NCBI GenBank assembly: GCA_045119215.1
Contig: JBGVDD010000106.1
Span: 9,655-73,654, forward strand
Direction of reading: 5' to 3'
DNA from: RUG11237 sp045119215
Lineage (GTDB): Bacteria > Bacillota > Clostridia > Lachnospirales > Lachnospiraceae
DNA length: 64,000 nucleotides
Below the pieces are notes generated by a model. That model saw only the letters and a program-made list of their open reading frames with translations. It was not told the DNA's origin and made no database searches. Positions within the stretch are counted from its first letter, which is position 1. Every line of letters begins with the position of its first letter. A program made the position numbers and the translations under genes. Of the stretch, positions 1 to 6,870 are shown in pieces.

Positions 1-569
1 CTCTTTGTAAACTTACCAATTCTTGGTCCTAAGATTGTTGCACCAATTAAGGCTGCGATACCACCTACCATGTGAATACAGTTAGAACCTGCAAAATCGT
101 GGAATCCCATCTGGGCTAACCATCCACCGCCCCAGGTCCAGTGTGCTTCAATTGGATAAACAATACCAGAGATAATTGCTGAATAAATACAGTAAGATAA
201 GAACTTTGTTCTCTCTGCCATAGCACCGGAAACAATGGTTGCTGTGGTTGCGCAGAATACTAAGTTAAAAATAAATCCTGACCAGTCAAAAGTTGCATAG
301 TCTGTAAAAATATCAAATCCAGGCTTTCCTATAATACCCATCACATCTTCGCCCAGGAACAATCCAAAACCGATGAGGATAAACATTACAGTACCAATAC
401 AAAAATCCATCAGATTCTTCATAATAATATTACCAGTATTTTTAGCTCTGGTAAAACCAGCCTCCACCATTGCAAAACCAGCCTGCATCCAGAATACCAA
501 CGCTGCTCCAATTAAGAACCAGACGCCATATACCTCACTGGTTATCGCATTCATAATTTCTTCTGTCAT
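1..569 (-). CDS. amtB: Ammonium transporter, Amt family (3' part missing)
   Basis: Imports ammonium across the cytoplasmic membrane. Only the first ~189 residues are inside the window; the gene runs off the left edge. Seen: a hydrophobic start with 'FLIGAALVFWMQAGFAMVEA', then 'RAKNTGNIIMKNL', 'HWTWGGGWLAQMGFHDFAG' and 'HMVGGIAALIGA', all typical of Amt proteins. The ATG at 569 follows an AGGAGG (578-583 on the plus strand) at 8-nt spacing. Amt proteins are usually followed by a PII gene, which would lie outside the window. The leader (570-836) holds a hairpin terminator and a repeat array, so attenuation is possible. Family call is secure. Confidence 0.93.
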   Translation of the reverse strand, partial: MTEEIMNAITSEVYGVWFLIGAALVFWMQAGFAMVEAGFTRAKNTGNIIMKNLMDFCIGTVMFILIGFGLFLGEDVMGIIGKPGFDIFTDYATFDWSGFIFNLVFCATTATIVSGAMAERTKFLSYCIYSAIISGIVYPIEAHWTWGGGWLAQMGFHDFAGSNCIHMVGGIAALIGATILGPRIGKFTK

Positions 570-613
570 AAAACATTCCTCCTAATAGTTTAATATGTTT
601 GTAAATAAGAAAT

Positions 614-657
614 AAAAAAAGACCTCCCACTACCTTCTTCTCTTCCACAAGTAGTCT
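614..657 (-). terminator. Terminator-like hairpin in the amtB leader (possible attenuator)
   Basis: On the minus strand the arms AGACUACUU and AGGUAGU...GUCU form a stem with a short internal loop, followed by seven T. It lies 45-90 nt upstream of the amtB start, in sense orientation, so it could stop transcription before amtB. Clostridial nitrogen genes are often controlled by ANTAR-type antitermination at leader hairpins; whether that applies here is inference. It could instead end an unseen small RNA. Confidence 0.5.
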
Positions 658-695
658 GGACGCCTTTGCCCTTTTACATCTTATTTTATTTTTAT

Positions 696-836
696 TTTAG
701 GCAGACAGCTGATTTTAGTCCATCGCTTCCAAGTCATTTCTGTCTCGCTTTCAAGTCATTCTGTCTCACTTCTAAGTCATTCTGTCTCGCTTCTAAGTCG
801 TTCTGTCTCGCTTCCAAGTAACACCATCTGCCTAAA
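696..836. repeat. 10-bp inverted repeat enclosing the 21-bp array
   Basis: TTTAGGCAGA at 696-705 and its exact complement TCTGCCTAAA at 827-836 flank the tandem array. In RNA these arms could close one large stem around the repeats in the amtB leader; in DNA they could be the ends of a small repeat element. No target duplication is visible. Confidence 0.75.
723..817. repeat. Five-copy 21-bp tandem repeat upstream of amtB
   Basis: The motif TCGCTTCYAAGTCATTCTGTC recurs with starts at 723, 745, 766, 787 and 808 (spacing 22, 21, 21, 21). Because the unit is 7 codons long, the minus strand can be read as repeated L-E-A-R-Q-N-D heptads ending in TGA, but no start codon with a ribosome site precedes it, so I do not call a gene. 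The array is bracketed by a perfect 10-bp inverted repeat (696-705 and 827-836). Confidence 0.85.
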
Positions 837-837
837 G

Positions 838-880
838 ACAAAAAGAGAGCTTCGACGAGCCTTTCGCTCTTCGAAACTCC
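838..880 (-). terminator. Terminator after tex
   Basis: Minus strand: a 9-bp stem (GAGTTTCGA with TCGAAGCTC, one G-U pair) enclosing a second small hairpin, followed by CTTTTTG. It lies about 90 nt after the tex stop codon and separates tex from amtB. Confidence 0.7.
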
Positions 881-971
881 CTTGTTTCTGAAGTTAATTA
901 TACCTTGATAATTTGATTTGTCAATACTATTTTTTAATTTTCTTAATAAAACTTTATATTTTGTTAATAAT

Positions 972-3113
972 TTACATCTTCATAGTTAATTTGATTTGTT
1001 TTTTCTGCATATCTACAGATAAAACTTTTACCTCTACAATATCACCAATAGAAAGCACTTCCATGGGATGTTTGATAAATCGGTCTGTAATCTGGGAAAT
1101 GTGAACCAAGCCATCCTGATGCACTCCAATATCTACGAAAGCACCAAAATCAATCACGTTTCTTACCGTTCCCTTTAAAATCATACCTTCCTTCAAATCC
1201 TTCATATCCAACACATCCGTACGAAGCACAGGCTTTGGCATTTCATCTCTTGGGTCCCTTCCAGGCTTCTCCAATTCCTTCACAATATCCCGTAAAGTAA
1301 TCTCTCCCACATTTAATTCTTCCGACAATTTTTTGTAATCCTTTACTTTCTTTGACAGACCTGCTAAATTTCCTGCGGTCACGTCCTCTGGTGTGAATCC
1401 AAGCTTTGCCAATAATCCCTTTGCCGCCTCATAGCTTTCCGGATGCACGCTGGTGGCATCTAAGGGATTCTTACCTCCGGTGATACGCATAAATCCTGCA
1501 CACTGTTCGAAAGCTTTAGGTCCTAGCTTTGCTACCTTTAAAAGCTCTTTTCTATCCTGAAATCTTCCGTTTTCCTCTCTGTAAGCCACAATATTTTTGG
1601 CAATCACCTTACTCACTCCGGAGATATATTCTAAAAGGGATGCAGAAGCTGTATTTAAATCTACTCCAACCTTATTTACGCAATCCTCTACCACTCCAGA
1701 CAAAGCCTCTCCTAATTTCTTCTGGTTCATATCATGCTGATACTGCCCTACTCCAATGGATTTCGGGTCAATTTTAACCAATTCTGCCAATGGATCCTGT
1801 AAACGTCTGGCAATGGACGTGGCACTTCTCTGTCCCACGTCAAAGTTTGGAAATTCTTCTGTTGCCAGCTTGCTTGCTGAATAAACTGATGCCCCTGCTT
1901 CATTTACAATCACATAGGAAATTGGTTTGTTTATTTCCTTGATTAAATCTACAATTACCTGCTCTGATTCCCTGGATGCAGTTCCATTTCCTACAGAAAT
2001 CAATGTAATATTGTATTTTTCAATCATCTGTTTTAAGATTTTCTTTGATTCTTCCACTTTATTCTGTGGCTCAGTTGGGTAGATAACCTTTGTGTCCAGT
2101 ACCTTTCCTGTGGCATCCACCACAGCTAATTTACAACCTGTACGAAAAGCCGGGTCCCAGCCTAATACTACCTGTCCTACAATTGGTGGCTGCATCAAAA
2201 GCTGGGTTAAATTCTTTCCAAAAACTAAAATGGCACTGTCCTCTGCCTTTTCTGTCAGTTCATTTCTGATTTCACGCTCGATGGCAGGTCCTATCAATCT
2301 TTTATAACTGTCTGCCACCACTTCCTGTAAAATAGGTGTAGTGTAAGGATTGTCCTTTACAATGGTCTTTTTATTCAGGTAACTAAGAATGTCTTCTTCC
2401 GGTGCCTGTATTTTTACGGTAAGAATCTTATCTGCCTCACCCCTGTTCATAGCAAGCACACGATATCCCGGCACCTTATTCACCTGCTGGCTAAAATCAT
2501 AGTAAGTCTCATAGACAGACTTTTCTTCCGGTGTCTTAGCAGTAGATACCATCATACCATGTTTCATAGTAAGTTCACGGATATGTATTCTGTAATCCGC
2601 TTCTTCTGAAATGTTCTCAGCGATAATATCCATGGCTCCTGCGATGGCATCCTTTTCATTTGCCACTTCTTTTTCTTCTGAAATGTATTTTGCCGCTTCC
2701 TTTTCTATGGGCTCCTTTGCAGCCTGAAGTAAAATATAATTTGCCAGACCTTCCAATCCTTTTTCTTTTGCAATGGTAGCTCTGGTTCTACGTTTTGGAC
2801 GATAGGGCAGATACAAATCATCAACCAAAGACTGGGTCTGTGCTGCCAAAATTCTTTCCCTTAATTCCTCTGTTAATTTTCCCTGTTCCTCTATACTTGA
2901 TAATACCTGCTGCTTTTTATCCTCTAAATTTCTAAGATAGGTAAGTCTCTCATGAAGTGTTCTAAGCTGCTCATCATTTAAGCTTCCTGTCACTTCCTTA
3001 CGGTATCTTGAAATAAAGGGAATGGTATTTCCTTCATCGATTAATTTTACAGCAGCCTCTACCTGCCATACTTTTACTCCCAGTTCCTGGGCTATGGTTT
3101 TTATTATGTCCAT
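972..3113 (-). CDS. tex: Tex family RNA-binding transcription accessory protein
   Basis: Tex binds nucleic acid and influences transcription and RNA handling; its precise role in Firmicutes is not settled. The 713-residue length is typical. Seen in order: helical N-terminal region with 'TIPFISRYRKEVTGSL', a YqgF/RNase H-like fold beginning near residue 320 ('VLGWDPAFRTGCKLAVVD'), helix-hairpin-helix region near 480-560, and a C-terminal S1 domain ('GTVRNVIDFGAFVDIGVHQDG', about residues 640-713). ATG at 3113 has AAAGGA just upstream. It stands alone, followed by a terminator at 838-880. Confidence 0.97.
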   Translation of the reverse strand: MDIIKTIAQELGVKVWQVEAAVKLIDEGNTIPFISRYRKEVTGSLNDEQLRTLHERLTYLRNLEDKKQQVLSSIEEQGKLTEELRERILAAQTQSLVDDLYLPYRPKRRTRATIAKEKGLEGLANYILLQAAKEPIEKEAAKYISEEKEVANEKDAIAGAMDIIAENISEEADYRIHIRELTMKHGMMVSTAKTPEEKSVYETYYDFSQQVNKVPGYRVLAMNRGEADKILTVKIQAPEEDILSYLNKKTIVKDNPYTTPILQEVVADSYKRLIGPAIEREIRNELTEKAEDSAILVFGKNLTQLLMQPPIVGQVVLGWDPAFRTGCKLAVVDATGKVLDTKVIYPTEPQNKVEESKKILKQMIEKYNITLISVGNGTASRESEQVIVDLIKEINKPISYVIVNEAGASVYSASKLATEEFPNFDVGQRSATSIARRLQDPLAELVKIDPKSIGVGQYQHDMNQKKLGEALSGVVEDCVNKVGVDLNTASASLLEYISGVSKVIAKNIVAYREENGRFQDRKELLKVAKLGPKAFEQCAGFMRITGGKNPLDATSVHPESYEAAKGLLAKLGFTPEDVTAGNLAGLSKKVKDYKKLSEELNVGEITLRDIVKELEKPGRDPRDEMPKPVLRTDVLDMKDLKEGMILKGTVRNVIDFGAFVDIGVHQDGLVHISQITDRFIKHPMEVLSIGDIVEVKVLSVDMQKKQIKLTMKM

Positions 3114-3137
3114 TTTTGTTTTTCCTTTCTATTTTCA

Positions 3138-3578
3138 CTATTCTAATTGCAATGCCATAATCAATCCTGCAATTGGGTGCCCCGCCAGGATAAATATATT
3201 CTGTACAACCCAATTTCCTAATAAAATTCCAACCAGTAAATACAAATATCTATCCTTATATTTCATACCTATGTTCCATTTATTTCTTAACACTAACTGA
3301 ATGGAGTTGGTTATCATAAAATACGCTGCCAGCAAAAATGAGTATAGCACAACCGGATGATAAAAAAAAGAGCTTAAGCACCTTCCTTTTATTAATGCCA
3401 TCACAGCTCTGGTTCCTCCACAGCCTGGACAATACAATCCCGTCAGCTGGTGAAGCATACAAGGTGGTACAATATTTTTTAATGAAAAAGGGGTAAACAA
3501 ACTAAGAACCCACACCACAAATACCAGAATACTGATTCCAATTCCTAAGATATATAATTTCTTCTCTGTCGTTCCCAT
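3138..3578 (-). CDS. DUF2752 membrane protein
   Basis: Small predicted membrane protein of unknown function. The DUF2752 signature is visible: 'LTGLYCPGCGGTRAVMAL', with the CPGCGGTRA core, between hydrophobic segments. I place the start at 3578 (codon 11 of the open frame) because GGAG lies 8 nt before it, while the more distal ATG at 3608 sits inside a hairpin and has no ribosome site. It follows a DUF4190 gene, a pairing I regard as common in Lachnospiraceae; a palindromic terminator lies between them. The function is unknown. Confidence 0.85.
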   Translation of the reverse strand: MGTTEKKLYILGIGISILVFVVWVLSLFTPFSLKNIVPPCMLHQLTGLYCPGCGGTRAVMALIKGRCLSSFFYHPVVLYSFLLAAYFMITNSIQLVLRNKWNIGMKYKDRYLYLLVGILLGNWVVQNIFILAGHPIAGLIMALQLE

Positions 3579-3606
3579 AACCAAATCTCCACATAAATAC
3601 TCATGC

Positions 3607-3637
3607 AAAAAGCTATAGGATATTCCCTATAGCTTTT
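3607..3637. terminator. Symmetric terminator between the DUF4190 and DUF2752 genes
   Basis: AAAAGCTATAGG and CCTATAGCTTTT form a perfect 12-bp stem with a 6-nt loop, ending in a T-run on both strands. On the minus strand it ends the DUF4190 gene and sits only about 30 nt before the DUF2752 start, leaving no room for a separate promoter, so DUF2752 probably depends on read-through. Confidence 0.8.
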
Positions 3638-3664
3638 ATCTTTCCTCTGTTTTGTTCTGAATCG

Positions 3665-4117
3665 TTATAAGTTTGAGTTCTGCTCTAAAATCTGCTGGTA
3701 AATATTCTGAAATTCAGGTGTTTTCATCACCACCAATACATAAATGATGTAACCTACCGAAATCACAACACCAATAATGGAACAAATTAACCCTGCTATA
3801 GCCAATCCCTCAAACTTATTGTTTTTGGACTTATTCTTAGACAAAATTGCTAAGACAACTCCAACAACACCTGCAACTACAGATAAGTAAACACAACAAC
3901 AGCTGAGTATTGACACAATACCTAGTACCAAAGAAGCAATTGCCATTCCATGTCCCGGATCTGGCTCATTTACATTTGGCTGAGGAGTATAATGAAAGGA
4001 ATTTCCTCCGTTAAACTGATTGTTGTTCACATCCTGATTCAAATTGTTTTCCGGCTCTTTTGACAAATTTACACTATTGTCTGAAGTCCCATTGTTTTCG
4101 TTAAAATTGTTATCCAT
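3665..4117 (-). CDS. DUF4190 membrane protein
   Basis: Membrane protein of unknown function with an Asn-rich cytoplasmic or exposed N-terminus (about 65 residues) followed by the DUF4190 pattern: 'GMAIASLVLGIVSILSCC', a second helix, a short basic loop 'SKNKSKNNKFEG', then 'LAIAGLICSIIGVVISVGYI'. I choose the ATG at 4117, giving 'MDNNFNENNG', because GGGGA lies about 6 nt upstream; the open frame extends 18 codons further but without a ribosome site. The neighbouring DUF2752 gene is probably its functional partner (inference from adjacency only). Confidence 0.85.
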   Translation of the reverse strand: MDNNFNENNGTSDNSVNLSKEPENNLNQDVNNNQFNGGNSFHYTPQPNVNEPDPGHGMAIASLVLGIVSILSCCCVYLSVVAGVVGVVLAILSKNKSKNNKFEGLAIAGLICSIIGVVISVGYIIYVLVVMKTPEFQNIYQQILEQNSNL

Positions 4118-4197
4118 GGTTTTTCCCCTTTTTTTATATTTTGGCATACGCCCTATGTAGGAGTTTAGCACAAAATACTTTGATTATCAATATATTT

Positions 4198-5400
4198 TTA
4201 ATCCTCAATACGAATACGGTTTACGATACACTGGGTAGACTCTGCCACTTTTGCAAACTCTGCCTCACTAATCACTTCTGTAATAAATCCTACTTCTCCC
4301 TGAATTCCTACATCCACTACAGTTACATTTCCAAACAATGCTTTTGCCTTTGCTAAATCTCCATTGATTCTTACAAAGAAACGTTTCTTTGATGTGCTGA
4401 TATCTGAAAGAGCAAGCTTTTCACTGCTCCAGAAGGTAATGATATTCTGGTGTAAATGCTTTGCTGCATCCACAGCGTCTGCAACTACCGCACTGGCTGT
4501 TGGCAACTTACCTGCTCCACTACCGTAGAACATAACATCTCCTAATACATTTCCGTGAGCAAAAATTGCATTAAATACATTGCTTACACTGTATAAAGGA
4601 TGCATAGTAGAAACCATTCCCGGTGCAACCATAGCGTAGACCTTTCCATCCACCTTCTTGCTGGATGCCAGTAATTTAATAGAACGACCCATAGCCTTTG
4701 CATACTTAATATCTTCTGCTGTAATCTTTGTGATTCCTTCTGTGTAGATATCTTCATAATCTACCTGCTGTCCAAATGCCAGGGAAGAAAGAATTGCTAT
4801 TTTTCTACAAGCATCATAACCTTCCACATCAGCTTCCGGATTACGCTCTGCATACCCTTTATCCTGTGCATCCTTTAATACTGTGTCAAAGTCAAGTCCT
4901 TCATCTGCCATCTTTGATAAAATATAATTAGTTGTACCGTTTAAAATACCTGTAATCTCATCTATTTCATCTGCAGTCAAAGAAGAATTTAATGGACGGA
5001 TAATTGGAATACCGCCACCTACACTTGCTTCAAATAAGAAGTTAATGTTCTTCTCCTTTGCAATCTTTAAAAGCTCTGCACCATGCTTAGCCACCAATTC
5101 CTTATTAGAAGTACATACACTCTTTCCACTTTCTAACGCACGCTTTACAAAAGTATAAGCTGGCTCTACTCCACCCATAACTTCGATGACAATATCGATG
5201 GAATCGTCATTTGCAATTGCTTCATAGTCATGTACAATTTTCTCCTGAATAGGGTCTCCTGGAAAATCTCTCAAATCTAATACATACTTTAGATTGATTT
5301 CATCTCCTGCCTTTTTGTTGATGCTTTCCTGATTGGTATTTAAGACTTCCACTACTCCTGAACCAACCGTACCATAACCTAATAATGCAACATTAATCAT
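4198..5400 (-). CDS. hom: Homoserine dehydrogenase
   Basis: Reduces aspartate semialdehyde to homoserine with NAD(P)H, the branch point for threonine and methionine. Seen: N-terminal Rossmann motif 'GYGTVGSGV', 'TSNKELVAKHG', 'FEASVGGGIPII', and the catalytic region 'GILNGTTNYILSKM'. A C-terminal ACT-like tail ('FFVRINGDLAKAKALFGNV') suggests feedback control by an amino acid. The 400-residue length is slightly short for ACT-bearing enzymes. It lies 21 nt after the ACT-domain gene, so the two are probably one operon. Confidence 0.97.
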   Translation of the reverse strand: MINVALLGYGTVGSGVVEVLNTNQESINKKAGDEINLKYVLDLRDFPGDPIQEKIVHDYEAIANDDSIDIVIEVMGGVEPAYTFVKRALESGKSVCTSNKELVAKHGAELLKIAKEKNINFLFEASVGGGIPIIRPLNSSLTADEIDEITGILNGTTNYILSKMADEGLDFDTVLKDAQDKGYAERNPEADVEGYDACRKIAILSSLAFGQQVDYEDIYTEGITKITAEDIKYAKAMGRSIKLLASSKKVDGKVYAMVAPGMVSTMHPLYSVSNVFNAIFAHGNVLGDVMFYGSGAGKLPTASAVVADAVDAAKHLHQNIITFWSSEKLALSDISTSKKRFFVRINGDLAKAKALFGNVTVVDVGIQGEVGFITEVISEAEFAKVAESTQCIVNRIRIED

Positions 5401-5421
5401 AATTTCTATCCTCTCTTACTT

Positions 5422-5865
5422 TTATTCCCGGGCCAATATTTTTATGGAATGTATGCCCTTTAGTACTTCCATTTCCTCTATCATCTGAGACATATCATCG
5501 GTGGCAGGTAAAACCTCCACGCTCAATGTCAATGTAGCAACACCATTTACGGGAATACTCTGATGAATGGTCAGAATGTTTGCGTGATACTGCGCTACAA
5601 TCTTAAGTATATCCGACAACAACCCCGGCTCATCATCAAGCTGAAGCACCATGGTGATTGTCCTTCCTTTTGCATTCTCATGAAAAGGAAAAATATCATC
5701 CTTATATTTATAAAATGAACTTCTACTGATACCTACCCTGTCCGTTGCTTCCTGTATGGTAATCGCCTTCTCTGATTCTAACAATCGCTTGGCCTCTACC
5801 ACCTTAAGGAGCACCTCCGGAACTGCTTTTTGTTTCACGACAAAATACTTATTTACATCTGTCAT
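5422..5865 (-). CDS. ACT domain protein, UPF0735/PheB family
   Basis: Likely small regulator of amino-acid metabolism. Seen: a helix-turn-helix-like stretch ('TIQEATDRVGISRSSFYKYKDD') followed by an ACT domain ('TITMVLQLDDEPGLLSDILK ... NILTIHQS'). In Firmicutes this family commonly sits before hom, as here. I start it at 5865 ('MTDVNKYFVVKQ') because AGGAGAAG lies just upstream; the longer open frame to 5946 lacks a ribosome site. Whether it acts on the homoserine dehydrogenase or on transcription cannot be read from sequence. Confidence 0.92.
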   Translation of the reverse strand: MTDVNKYFVVKQKAVPEVLLKVVEAKRLLESEKAITIQEATDRVGISRSSFYKYKDDIFPFHENAKGRTITMVLQLDDEPGLLSDILKIVAQYHANILTIHQSIPVNGVATLTLSVEVLPATDDMSQMIEEMEVLKGIHSIKILARE

Positions 5866-6064
5866 CTTCTTCTCCTGAAATGTATGTATGGGAAATACAT
5901 GTGTTTTTACTAGAAAGATATTAGCACAATTGGATGGGGATTGCAACCTTTTCTTGGAGAGAAAGGATAAATGACATGATAATGATTAACGTTTTAGCAT
6001 CTATCCTACTTATAATTTATGTGTGCACTTTTTCAAGACCTCTTCAAGTTCTATACCATGGTAT

Positions 6065-6804
6065 TTACCATATACCATAGTTTTTTAGTTTTATAAAAGT
6101 TTTCTTAGTATTATATGCTTTCCAGACCACTTTTTCCACTTTCGCATTCCAGGAATTATTAATAACAAATCCCTTTTCTACAACATATCCACTTTTTTTA
6201 TCATAGTACAAAGCAGCCCAGATACAATCCTTCTTTCCATACACTCCTATATCCTGCCAGGAGGGATATGCTCCTTGCGTATTTCGCGATCCATATCCTA
6301 TGTTACGGTTATACTTAGCAACTTTATTAACTTCTTTTTTTCCAGACCATTCAATCTTAACCCAATTCCAATCTGGTTTATTTTTTACTACGTACAAAAC
6401 ATCAAGAAAATTCGTATAGTATTTACCTTTAAATTTCATTTTTGGCATATTATATTCTTTCCAACTTGTGGGTCTGGCTCATTCCCATTAAGAAAAATAA
6501 TAAATTTTTTTGTTTTCCCCTTTACACGATAAACAATATCCCCTTCTTTCTTGCAAATTACTTTGATTTTATTACCTGACACACTACACTTATTTCCTGC
6601 GCTGGAAATAAGCTGAATTTTACCCTTTGTAGGTTCTTTAAATATGCATGGCTGATTCTCTGCAACATAATAATATCCCATATAATAAATCTTTTCTTTT
6701 GCATGTACATTTTCAAGGGTTCCCACACTCATACCTAAGATAACACCTATGATGATAAAAAGCTTAAAAACCTGTTTTGTCATATTATTTTGTATTTTTT
6801 TCAT
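6065..6804 (-). pseudogene. Secreted protein of unknown function, apparently split by a frameshift
   Basis: Two overlapping open frames look like halves of one exported protein. The upstream half (start 6804, ATG with AAGGAG at 6814-6819) has a signal peptide ('KLFIIIGVILGMSVGTLENVHA') and ends at 6436. The downstream half (6448-6065) has no ribosome site of its own. Read in the second frame, the bases before its ATG continue as 'PTSWKEYNMPKMKFKGKYY', which joins smoothly to 'FLNGNEPDP' of the first half; one extra base near 6462-6478 would restore a single protein of about 245 residues. It may be a true pseudogene, a sequencing error, or two coupled genes. No known domain recognised. It lies 67 nt after the sigma/WG gene and may be its target or co-operonic partner. 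Confidence 0.6.
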
Positions 6805-6870
6805 TTTATATTGCTCCTTTTCTACCACACATATTTTTGTTCTTTTTCTTCTCACTTTATCCACACTCCT

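Noticed and set aside
723..817. Short coding gene of LEARQND heptads on the minus strand
   Set aside because: No start codon with a ribosome site and the frame ends after four heptads; recorded as a repeat instead.
5866..6064. T-box or threonine leader before the ACT/hom genes
   Set aside because: No T-box consensus or threonine-rich leader peptide; only small palindromes such as ATACCATGGTAT near 6055.
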